From NCBI GenBank assembly GCA_021804315.1, contig JAJZHX010000011.1:1-10943 (forward strand): a DNA stretch of 10,943 bases. Direction: 5' to 3'. Positions 1 to 5,839 of the stretch are shown piece after piece. Origin of the DNA: a bacterium (GTDB taxonomy: Bacteria > Patescibacteriota > Saccharimonadia > Saccharimonadales > UBA4665). A program made the translations under genes and the position numbers. The notes under the pieces are model-generated. The model did not search any database, was not told the origin of the DNA, and was given only the letters and a program-made list of their open reading frames with translations. Each line of letters starts with the position of its first letter. Position 1 is the first letter of the stretch.

Positions 1-2
1 TT

Positions 3-191
3 TTTAGTAATATTAATTTCGTTCCGTTTAATCCTAATAGTTCCAGCACTCTAAGTAATGTTACCTTTAATGTTAATATGGACGGAAAAGTTTATTCAGG
101 GAATTTGAGTTATAGTAACTTGAGTTCTTATATTAGTTTAGTTTTGTATAGTGTACCTACCGATAATCAAGTTTTTAGATATTCTTCTTAA
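3..191 (+). CDS. 3' end of an unidentified Ser/Asn-rich protein (partial)
   Basis: The frame is open from the left edge of the window to a TAA at 189-191, giving the last 62 residues of a protein whose start lies outside. The visible part is rich in Ser and Asn, contains many alternating hydrophobic and polar residues, and ends in RYSS. This composition is more like an exported beta-rich surface protein than a cytoplasmic enzyme, but I see no family motif and propose no function. Its TAA directly abuts the recF stop (192-194 on the other strand), so the two genes converge with no gap. I see no terminator hairpin at the junction. The gene lies on the lagging-strand side if the origin is near dnaA. 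Confidence 0.55.
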   Translation, partial: FSNINFVPFNPNSSSTLSNVTFNVNMDGKVYSGNLSYSNLSSYISLVLYSVPTDNQVFRYSS

Positions 192-1241
192 TTAATCTGG
201 TACTGTAAAAATAGTTGTGTGTTTATGTTTAGAATTTTTAAACAAATTATCAAAGCTTGCTAATGTTATAAAGATCTGATAACTAGTCAGGCTATTTATT
301 AAGTTGGTTTGTCTTTCTTGGTCTAGTTCACCAAAAACATCGTCCAGAAGTATGATAGGTTTCTGTCTATAATTAATTTTGACAATCTCGGCTTCAATTA
401 GTTTTAGAGCAAGTATTATCGTTCTTATCTCTCCTCTAGAAGCTATGCTCTTTGTTTTTTTCTGATTAAGATTTATTAAAAAATCTTCGCGGTGTGGTCC
501 TATAGAAGTATAACCTCTTAATATATCGTCTTGTATTGTTTTTTCAAGTTCGTTTAAAAAATTACTGGCATAATTTTCTTTTGGCCAAGAAGTAAGATAT
601 TTAATTTCGATATCTGTTTCCTTACCTGAGATGTTTTTATAAATATCTTTTAGGTATTTGTTGATTGTTTCAGTAAGGTTTATTCTTTCATTAATAATTA
701 AGCTACTTAGTTCGCTTAGTTTAAAATCCCAAGGAAAAATTTGGTTCTTATTTATTTTTTTGTTTTTTAATAACGCGTTTCTTTGGTTTAATGTTCTATT
801 ATATTTTTTTCTAATAATTCTATAGTCGTCTTTTGTTGTTTCTATCAGATCATCTAGATAATCTCTTCTTTTTTCTGGTCTATCAGCTAAAAGAGTAAGC
901 TGGTCGGGTTCAAATAAAACAACTGGGTTAAAAAAATAATCTTTTGTGTTTTTTATCTCCTTTTCTTTTTCTATTAGTATTTTTTTGTTTTTATATATTT
1001 TTATTTCTTTTTTTTCGTCCCTTTCGTTAATGCCAGCAAGTCTGAGTGCTTCATTATTGAACTTTATTATTTCTGAATCAACAGCTCTATAAGATCTGCC
1101 CTGACAAATAAAAAAAATTGCTTCAAGTAAATTAGTTTTGCCACTAGCGTTTGGTCCAATTATTAGGTTAATGTTTGGTCCAAACGTAAAAGTTTTGTCT
1201 TGATATGATCTAAAATTCTGAAGACGTAATTGGCTTAGCAT
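192..1241 (-). CDS. recF: DNA replication and repair protein RecF
   Basis: RecF is an SMC/ABC-like ATPase that binds gapped DNA and helps RecO and RecR load RecA at stalled forks. The 349-residue length is normal for the family. Visible motifs are the N-terminal LQNFRSY stretch, the Walker A loop GPNASGKT (residues 29-36, Lys35), the SIGPHREDF motif (about 246-254), an ABC-signature-like SRGEIRT (268-274) and Walker B IILLDD (296-301) followed by VFGELD. The signature has Glu-Ile where many RecF proteins have Gln-Gln or Glu-Gln. The gene is the third in dnaA-dnaN-recF order, starting 16 bases after the dnaN stop. Only a weak ribosome site precedes its ATG, suggesting translation coupled to dnaN. 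Identification is secure. Confidence 0.96.
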   Translation of the reverse strand: MLSQLRLQNFRSYQDKTFTFGPNINLIIGPNASGKTNLLEAIFFICQGRSYRAVDSEIIKFNNEALRLAGINERDEKKEIKIYKNKKILIEKEKEIKNTKDYFFNPVVLFEPDQLTLLADRPEKRRDYLDDLIETTKDDYRIIRKKYNRTLNQRNALLKNKKINKNQIFPWDFKLSELSSLIINERINLTETINKYLKDIYKNISGKETDIEIKYLTSWPKENYASNFLNELEKTIQDDILRGYTSIGPHREDFLINLNQKKTKSIASRGEIRTIILALKLIEAEIVKINYRQKPIILLDDVFGELDQERQTNLINSLTSYQIFITLASFDNLFKNSKHKHTTIFTVPD

Positions 1242-1257
1242 GCCTGTTTATTGTAAC

Positions 1258-2349
1258 CTAACTTTTAAGTGGCATAATGATGTGTTTGTAGTCTTTCTGT
1301 TTTGGGTCTCTTAGTAATGACGGTTCAAGTTTACCATTAAAACAAAACTCTATCTCTTCGCCCGTAAAAACATTTAGTGCGTCTAACAAATACCTTGAAT
1401 TAAGTGTAATTTCACCTGCACCAGTAATTTTAGCTTCTGCAGAAGCGGTATTTTCTCCAAGTTGAGACGCGACTGAATTTATATTAATAGTCTGATTCTC
1501 TTCATCTAGAACTATTGTTATACTACCGGCGCTTTCTCTGGCGAACAGACTGGAAACTTTAGTTATATTAATAAAGTCACTTCTTTTAAGTTTAGCGGTT
1601 GTAGTGAAGTTGGTTGGAATTAGTTGAGCATAATCAGGATATTGTCCGTCAACTTGCCTGGAAACTAATTCTATGTCTTCGGTTTGAAACAATACTTGTT
1701 GACCGTCGTTTTTGATAGTTAGTTTTGTGTCATTATCATCCATTACCCTTATAAGATCCTGGAGGGCAGATGCTGGTATCAACATCTCAATATCTTCGTT
1801 AATTGTAGCTATTTGCTTTTCCGCCAACCTATAACTATCAGTTGCAGCTAGGTAGAGTTTTTTATTGATACTCTTTATTAAAACTCCTGTTAAAACCGGT
1901 CTTGTTTCATCACTTGAAGCGGCAAACACAACCTGATTAAGTGCCTTTTTAAATAAACTCAAACTAATATCCCAGGATTTTTCTTTCTTGATTGCTGGCA
2001 TAACTGGAAAATCATCTGCAGCAATACCATTAACTACTGAGTTATATTTATCAGTACTGACTTTTAATTTATTACCTTCGGTTTCTAAGTCGATTATTTC
2101 TTCAGGAAGGCTATTAATAAACTCCTGCATCAATTTTGCTGGTACAGTTACTGAACCTTCTTCGGTTATTTTAGCACCAATAAATTGTGTAATAGCTATA
2201 TCTAAGTTTGTTGCCGATAAACTCAACCTATTTTTAGAAGTTTTAATTAATACATTAGCCAGTATCGGCAATGTTCCTCTTGAGCTAGCAACTCTAGCTA
2301 CTGACGATAAGCCTCGGTTAAGATTTGCTTGGGTAACTTGTAGTTTCAT
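1258..2349 (-). CDS. dnaN: DNA polymerase III beta subunit (sliding clamp)
   Basis: DnaN forms the ring-shaped dimeric clamp that holds the replicative polymerase on DNA and recruits other repair and replication proteins. The 363-residue length is typical. The N terminus MKLQVTQANLNRGLSSVARV, the RGTLPILANVLI stretch, the central ETRPVLTGVLI segment (domain 2), the TDSYRLAEK motif and the C-terminal IIMPLKS end are all characteristic. The C-terminal end corresponds to the MPMRL-type tail near the peptide-binding pocket. The start is supported by a TAGGAG ribosome site (2359-2364 on the minus strand) nine bases from the ATG. It follows dnaA across a 264-base AT-rich gap with DnaA-box-like sites and precedes recF. 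Confidence 0.97.
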   Translation of the reverse strand: MKLQVTQANLNRGLSSVARVASSRGTLPILANVLIKTSKNRLSLSATNLDIAITQFIGAKITEEGSVTVPAKLMQEFINSLPEEIIDLETEGNKLKVSTDKYNSVVNGIAADDFPVMPAIKKEKSWDISLSLFKKALNQVVFAASSDETRPVLTGVLIKSINKKLYLAATDSYRLAEKQIATINEDIEMLIPASALQDLIRVMDDNDTKLTIKNDGQQVLFQTEDIELVSRQVDGQYPDYAQLIPTNFTTTAKLKRSDFINITKVSSLFARESAGSITIVLDEENQTININSVASQLGENTASAEAKITGAGEITLNSRYLLDALNVFTGEEIEFCFNGKLEPSLLRDPKQKDYKHIIMPLKS

Positions 2350-2621
2350 AATAATTTTCTCCTACTACTATTAAAATTAACATTAAATAAATAGTTGTTA
2401 TTGTTGAGTTTAATAAAATGTGTGTAAAAAACCCTAATTAAAAGAGGTAAAAAGATTAAAAAACTTGTGTAAAAATAGGTGCGTAAATCAAGTAAAAAAC
2501 TTGAATAAACCACCCGTTCTACACATAAGACAATTATAATCAAAAGACGTGTGTATAAAACCGGACTTTTACCCATTTCAAATAGCCTACTTTCCACTAT
2601 ATTTCCCCAATCTCTACGCAT
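2346..2621 (-). CDS. Doubtful 91-residue hydrophobic ORF filling the dnaA-dnaN gap
   Basis: This open frame covers the whole dnaA-dnaN gap. It starts 8 bases inside the end of dnaA, behind an AAGGAG sequence that is part of dnaA's last codons (seven-base spacing). It ends in a TGA that overlaps the dnaN start as ATGA. The predicted protein has two hydrophobic stretches (about residues 24-34 and 52-64), is rich in Phe, Leu, Tyr and Asn, and resembles no family I know. Against a real gene: the region carries DnaA-box-like 9-mers, direct repeats and a perfect TATAAT, and the residue composition is what AT-rich noncoding DNA gives. I consider it more likely chance, but the start and stop signals are unusually good. 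Confidence 0.2.
   Translation of the reverse strand: MRRDWGNIVESRLFEMGKSPVLYTRLLIIIVLCVERVVYSSFLLDLRTYFYTSFLIFLPLLIRVFYTHFIKLNNNNYLFNVNFNSSRRKLL
2421..2429 (-). promoter_or_regulatory. DnaA-box-like 9-mer (TTTTACACA)
   Basis: One mismatch to TTATNCACA. It is the box nearest dnaN, followed on the minus strand by an AT-rich tract containing CAA/TAA triplets. Confidence 0.45.
2457..2503. repeat. Direct repeat of TAAAAAACTTG, with hairpin
   Basis: The 11-mer TAAAAAACTTG occurs at 2457-2467 and 2493-2503, 36 bases apart. The first copy overlaps a DnaA-box-like site. The second copy forms the right side of a 6-bp hairpin (TCAAGT 2488-2493, ACTTGA 2499-2504). Both lie in the dnaA-dnaN gap. Confidence 0.5.
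2466..2474 (-). promoter_or_regulatory. DnaA-box-like 9-mer (TTTTACACA)
   Basis: One mismatch to TTATNCACA. It is identical to the copy at 2421-2429 and has the same orientation. Confidence 0.45.
2533..2561 (-). promoter_or_regulatory. Candidate dnaN promoter
   Basis: A perfect TATAAT lies at 2533-2538 on the minus strand. The -35 region is poor (GTTTTA at 17-base spacing) and overlaps a DnaA box, so the promoter may be weak or DnaA-dependent. Transcription from here would skip the start of the doubtful 91-residue ORF and serve dnaN-recF. Confidence 0.35.
2550..2558 (-). promoter_or_regulatory. DnaA box (TTATACACA)
   Basis: Perfect TTATNCACA match on the minus strand. It lies where the -35 region of a candidate dnaN promoter would be (-10 TATAAT at 2533-2538). 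Confidence 0.65.
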
Positions 2622-3972
2622 ACAATTGCTCCTTTATTTCAGTTATAGCTGCTCTTAAACTTACGTCAATTTGTGATTCTTGAGTTATTTTCTTAACAGA
2701 ATGCATAGCTGTCGTGTGATCTTTTCTACCTAATTCGTGAGCAATTTTAGGATAACTAAGCCTTAACTCTTCATGTAAAATATACATAGCCACTTGTCTT
2801 GGAACAACTATATCTTTATCTCTTTTAGGCCCAACTAGATCATCAATCGGTATCTGATAGTGTCGAGCAGTACGTTCAATAATTTGTTTAGCACTTAAGT
2901 GTTTAGGACGGCCTTTGTTGACTTGTAATAAACTGGAAGCAATAGCCACAGACGGTTCTATGCCTCTAACATCACACCAAGCCAGCAATTGGTTAAGAGC
3001 TCCCTCTAGCTCTCTAACATTAGAGGTAACTGAGCTAGCTAAATATTCAACAACTTCTGATTCTAACTCAACCTGATTTGCTTCAGCTTTGGTTTGAATG
3101 ATGGCACAACGAGTTTCATAGTCTGGCGCTTGCATGTCTATACTCATACCGCCAGCAAAACGAGACTTTAAACGATTTTCCAGCATGGCAATATCCTTAG
3201 GCGGTTTATCTGAACTAATAATGATCTGTTTATTCGCCTGATGTAAAGTATTAAAGGTATGAAAAAACTCTTCCTGGATTTTATCTTTACCAGCTAAAAA
3301 CTGCACGTCGTCAACTATTAAAACATCGGCTGAGCGATAATGATTAGCAAATGTTGCTGTCGTTCGGGCTCTTAAGGCCATCACAAACTCTCTAACAAAT
3401 TGCTCGGTAGCTATATATAGGATTTTGGCTGAAGGGTTTCTTTTTTGAATATCATTACCAACGGCTTGAATCAAATGAGTTTTACCGATACCAACACCAC
3501 CATAAAGATAAAGCGGGTTATATTTAATGCCTGGTTGACTGGCTACCGCTTGGCAGGCAGCAAAAGCTAGCTCATTACCATCACCAACTACAAAATTATC
3601 AAAGGTGTATCTTTCGTTTAAAGTTGGACTTTGTTGGTTTTGATTAGCTATTGATTCATCGCTTTTAGGATCTTCTTCAGCGTTTTCTTCTTCTATAAAC
3701 TCTTGTTCAGGCAGTAGCTGAGTTCTAGCAGAAATCATTTTATAAACTACCTCACTTACCTCAATACCGTGCTTTTTTAGGGTAGCCAATACTAAATTAT
3801 TAAATTTCTTTTCGATTGTTTCCTTCACAAAAGGATTATTAACGCCAATAATAACCTGTCCATTTTCAGCTTTTATTAGAGCTGTGTTTTTAAAGTATGT
3901 TACATAAGCAGGTCTGGTTACAGAAATTTCTAACTCACCGAGTATAGCCTGCCAAACATCATCTTGAACCAC
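2614..3972 (-). CDS. dnaA: Chromosomal replication initiator protein DnaA
   Basis: DnaA binds 9-base DnaA boxes, oligomerises with ATP and opens the origin. The 452-residue protein shows domain I (about 1-85, starting MVQDDVWQAILGEL), an acidic low-complexity linker (about 90-120), and the AAA+ domain III. Domain III has Walker A GGVGIGKT (158-165, Lys164), Walker B VLIVDD (217-222), a sensor-1 region near 250-258, and Arg320 in SNVRELEGALNQL as sensor 2. Domain IV carries the DNA-binding signature GRKDHTTAMHSVKKI (415-429). The start is a GTG at 3970-3972, chosen because GAGG (3980-3983) lies seven bases upstream and the N terminus fits domain I. The gene diverges from the secretion operon on its other side. 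Confidence 0.98.
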   Translation of the reverse strand: MVQDDVWQAILGELEISVTRPAYVTYFKNTALIKAENGQVIIGVNNPFVKETIEKKFNNLVLATLKKHGIEVSEVVYKMISARTQLLPEQEFIEEENAEEDPKSDESIANQNQQSPTLNERYTFDNFVVGDGNELAFAACQAVASQPGIKYNPLYLYGGVGIGKTHLIQAVGNDIQKRNPSAKILYIATEQFVREFVMALRARTTATFANHYRSADVLIVDDVQFLAGKDKIQEEFFHTFNTLHQANKQIIISSDKPPKDIAMLENRLKSRFAGGMSIDMQAPDYETRCAIIQTKAEANQVELESEVVEYLASSVTSNVRELEGALNQLLAWCDVRGIEPSVAIASSLLQVNKGRPKHLSAKQIIERTARHYQIPIDDLVGPKRDKDIVVPRQVAMYILHEELRLSYPKIAHELGRKDHTTAMHSVKKITQESQIDVSLRAAITEIKEQLYA

Positions 3973-3999
3973 GTTATTACCTCGTCCTTAGTGATAGAT

Positions 4000-4028
4000 A
4001 CTATAACTAAAATAACAAAAGTTTTCCA
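4000..4028 (-). promoter_or_regulatory. Candidate dnaA promoter overlapped by a DnaA box
   Basis: On the minus strand, TGGAAA (4023-4028) and TATAGT (4000-4005) are separated by 17 bases and match the sigma-70 hexamers at 4 and 5 of 6 positions. The transcript would start near 3993, just upstream of the GAGG ribosome site. The -35 lies inside the DnaA-box-like site 4022-4030, a layout suited to autorepression. Confidence 0.5.
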
Positions 4029-4030
4029 CA
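4022..4030 (+). promoter_or_regulatory. DnaA box (TTTTCCACA, one mismatch)
   Basis: The site differs from TTATCCACA at one position. It contains the candidate -35 hexamer of dnaA, so bound DnaA could block its own transcription. Confidence 0.55.
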
Positions 4031-4037
4031 TATTTAT

Positions 4038-4080
4038 ATAGATTTTATGAAAATATTTATTTTCGTTTTAAAAAATCTAT
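4038..4080. repeat. Nested inverted repeat in the origin gap
   Basis: Outer 9-base arms ATAGATTTT (4038-4046) and AAAATCTAT (4072-4080) enclose inner 7-base arms GAAAATA (4049-4055) and TATTTTC (4058-4064). Together they could form one interrupted hairpin or cruciform. It lies between DnaA boxes, has no GC-rich stem, and is followed by no T-run, so it is not a typical terminator. Confidence 0.55.
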
Positions 4081-4093
4081 CAAAAGAGTTTAT

Positions 4094-4102
4094 TTATACA
4101 CA
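4094..4102 (+). promoter_or_regulatory. DnaA box (TTATACACA)
   Basis: Perfect match to the TTATNCACA consensus, in the AT-rich gap upstream of dnaA. Confidence 0.7.
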
Positions 4103-4126
4103 TACAATTTTCAAATCTGTTAAATT

Positions 4127-4135
4127 TGTGGATAA
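4127..4135 (-). promoter_or_regulatory. DnaA box (TTATCCACA)
   Basis: Perfect match to the classical high-affinity DnaA box, read on the minus strand. It faces the plus-strand box at 4094-4102 with 24 bases between them. Confidence 0.75.
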
Positions 4136-4208
4136 CACCACCCATTAAGTGGAAAAATGACTAAATATCGCGGTAAAACATTGTTAAAGATACTTCACTT
4201 TGTTTAAT

Positions 4209-4227
4209 TTAATGAAAATTTCATTAA
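4209..4227. repeat. 19-base palindrome upstream of the secretion operon
   Basis: TTAATGAAA and TTTCATTAA form perfect 9-base arms around a single central A. The size and near-perfect symmetry are compatible with a dimeric repressor operator. It lies 17 bases upstream of the candidate operon -35. In such AT-rich DNA chance is possible. Confidence 0.4.
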
Positions 4228-4243
4228 CTTTTTACCAATAACT

Positions 4244-4272
4244 TTGACCAAGTAATTAATAACCTTTAAAAA
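4244..4272 (+). promoter_or_regulatory. Candidate promoter of the type IV secretion operon
   Basis: TTGACC (4244-4249) and TAAAAA (4267-4272) are separated by 17 bases. The -35 is good and the -10 weak. Transcription would begin around 4279, directly before the AAGGAG ribosome site (4281-4286), leaving a very short leader. An overlapping alternative is TTTACC (4231-4236) with TAATTA (4253-4258). Confidence 0.35.
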
Positions 4273-4294
4273 AGTAGAACAAGGAGAAGATATT

Positions 4295-4630
4295 ATGAAG
4301 CATAATTATAAAAAAATAGCAGGCTGGTTTATCCTACTAAGCCCCTTATTTATTAGCACTAAAGTCTTAGCAGCACCAGCAGGTGTTGGCCAGATACAAA
4401 ACTTTTTACAAAACGTTATAACCGCTATAGCTGGTTTAGCAGGCATGGTAGCAACCGGGTTTTTTGTTTTAGGCGGACTTAAATATATAACCAGTTCTGG
4501 TAATCCGCAGAACTTAGAAAAGGCTAAAAGAACTATTTTCTTTTCAGCGGCCGGTTTAGTTATAACCATCGCGGCATTTGTGTTAAGCAGTATTGTTTCT
4601 AACCTAGCTTCGAGTGCCTTCGGAGGGTAA
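4295..4630 (+). CDS. VirB2/TrbC-like type IV secretion pilin
   Basis: The 111-residue protein is a small membrane pilin subunit of the type found in reduced type IV secretion clusters. It has a basic N terminus, a signal peptide (about 8-26) with probable cleavage after VLA, a first hydrophobic helix (about 38-60), a short polar loop with YITSSGNPQNLEKAK (64-78) and a second helix (about 82-103), ending in Gly-Gly. Two hydrophobic helices around a basic loop is the VirB2/TrbC architecture. An AAGGAG ribosome site (4281-4286) lies eight bases before the ATG. It is the first gene of the operon. The same loop motif recurs in the next gene. The exact subfamily is not certain. Confidence 0.8.
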   Translation: MKHNYKKIAGWFILLSPLFISTKVLAAPAGVGQIQNFLQNVITAIAGLAGMVATGFFVLGGLKYITSSGNPQNLEKAKRTIFFSAAGLVITIAAFVLSSIVSNLASSAFGG

Positions 4631-4633
4631 ATA

Positions 4634-5815
4634 ATGATTAGCTACTTTAGTAGTAGTTTTAGTAGCGTTATTGACTCTTACTTAAGTCCAATTTTAAACA
4701 CACTTTATCTCTTAGCTACTTTAGTTTGTGTTGTTTTTCTAGTCAACGCTGGTTTTCACTACATAACTAGCTCTGGTCAGCCAGAAAAGTTAGCCAGGGC
4801 TAAAAAGATTATCAGAGACTCTTTAATCGGCTTGACCATAGTTTTAAGTGCTACAGCCATTACTGCTCTACTTAGCCATGCCTACACTTCTGGTTCAAGC
4901 CCTTCACTTAGTAGTTTACCTAACCTTGGCAATATTAAAACCGATTCAGCCTCTTTTAGTTTAATAGACGTAATAGTTAAAGCAATCACCGGCCTAATAA
5001 ATTATTTAATTCAATCAATTGCCAAGCCAATCATCTCAGCTTTAAGGTATTTTACCAGTGGAACACCTCTAATGGCTGCTAATATAAGTGTTTTTAAGTT
5101 ATGGTTAGGTTTAGTGGCCATGGCTGACTCACTGTTTGTTTTAGTTGTCTGTTTATTAGGTTTTCATGTTATGGGTGCCTCGAGTTTAGGTTTTGAAGAA
5201 CTTGATTTAAGGCAACTATTACCTCGTTTAGCTTTTGGCTTTGTAACCATTAATACGTCTATTTTTATTATTGATGCAGTGATTAGTTTATCTAACACCA
5301 TGATTAGTGCTCTTTATGCCGGCTTTGGCAGTTTGAATGTTTGGAGTGTTTTAACGGCAATTGTTAATCAGTCGGCCGTATATGGTCTTGCTGCCTTGAT
5401 TATTATGTTAGTTTTTATGGTCTTAGCCTTTATTCTATTAATTTACTATGTCGGTAGAATAGTCACGCTTTATTTAGGTGCTGTTTTAGCGCCAATGATT
5501 ATCTTATTATGGCTAGTACCGAGCTTTCAAGATTTTGCTATTAGCGCTATTAAAACTTACATTACAACCATTTTTGTTTTGTTTGTACATGTTGTCATTC
5601 TAATTTTAGCTGGCTCTTTACTGGCCAATCTTATTAGTAATAACGGTTCGTCTAGTTCAATTATGTCGCTAGTTGTCGGCATTTCTACTTTAATAGCCCT
5701 AATTAAAACCCAGGGAGTCATGAACCAGTTTAATTATGTCAGTATTGGTCCAAAGATGATTAGACGTTTAAGTAGCCAGTTTATAGGGGCACTAAGCCAA
5801 AGTATTTCTGGCTAG
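4634..5815 (+). CDS. VirB6/TrbL-like polytopic membrane protein with N-terminal pilin-like domain
   Basis: This 393-residue protein has about eight to nine hydrophobic segments (roughly 19-41, 63-81, 106-128, 153-178, 195-222, 250-275, 277-296, 308-335, 342-358). It matches the inner-membrane channel component of type IV secretion systems by topology and by position between the pilin and PrgI genes. Residues about 20-82 repeat the pilin architecture, including YITSSGQPEKLARAK (43-57), almost the same as the upstream pilin loop. A Ser-rich linker (about 85-107) separates it from the channel part, so it looks like a pilin-channel fusion or an old duplication. A strong GGAGG (4622-4626) at the end of the pilin gene sets the start, three bases after that gene's stop. 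Confidence 0.75.
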   Translation: MISYFSSSFSSVIDSYLSPILNTLYLLATLVCVVFLVNAGFHYITSSGQPEKLARAKKIIRDSLIGLTIVLSATAITALLSHAYTSGSSPSLSSLPNLGNIKTDSASFSLIDVIVKAITGLINYLIQSIAKPIISALRYFTSGTPLMAANISVFKLWLGLVAMADSLFVLVVCLLGFHVMGASSLGFEELDLRQLLPRLAFGFVTINTSIFIIDAVISLSNTMISALYAGFGSLNVWSVLTAIVNQSAVYGLAALIIMLVFMVLAFILLIYYVGRIVTLYLGAVLAPMIILLWLVPSFQDFAISAIKTYITTIFVLFVHVVILILAGSLLANLISNNGSSSSIMSLVVGISTLIALIKTQGVMNQFNYVSIGPKMIRRLSSQFIGALSQSISG

Positions 5816-5839
5816 AAAGGAACTTTTGGGACACCCATA

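Larger units (their letters stand above)
2350..2613. other. dnaA-dnaN intergenic region, second candidate half of oriC
   Basis: This 264-base AT-rich gap carries three similarly oriented DnaA-box-like 9-mers on the minus strand: TTATACACA (2550-2558), TTTTACACA (2466-2474) and TTTTACACA (2421-2429). It also has a direct repeat (2457-2467 and 2493-2503), a small hairpin (2488-2504), and an extremely AT-rich stretch running into the dnaN ribosome site. The order of boxes followed by an AT-rich tract toward dnaN is like the unwinding half of the Bacillus subtilis origin. A doubtful ORF overlaps it. Confidence 0.6.
3973..4294. other. Candidate chromosomal origin region upstream of dnaA (part of oriC)
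   Basis: This 322-base, very AT-rich, divergent intergenic region contains no credible gene. It holds a perfect TTATACACA at 4094-4102 (plus), a perfect TTATCCACA at 4127-4135 (minus strand), and a one-mismatch TTTTCCACA at 4022-4030. It also has a nested inverted repeat at 4038-4080, a 19-base palindrome at 4209-4227, and promoter-like sequences in both directions. Position next to dnaA, DnaA-box density and divergence of the flanking leading-strand genes all support origin function. I could not compute GC skew or test unwinding. The second DnaA-box cluster lies in the dnaA-dnaN gap. Confidence 0.7.

Noticed and set aside
1988..2374. Plus-strand open frame of 128 codons opposite dnaN
   Set aside because: It lies almost wholly inside dnaN on the other strand, has no family resemblance, and its composition is that of a reversed beta-clamp gene.
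4306..4569. Minus-strand open frame of 87 codons opposite the pilin gene
   Set aside because: It is wholly inside the well-supported pilin gene, with Pro/Lys-rich content as expected from an antisense frame and no ribosome site that I could see.
5827..5837. TGGGACACCCA hairpin before the PrgI gene as a regulator
   Set aside because: The stem is only four base pairs. It may be chance and I cannot support a function.
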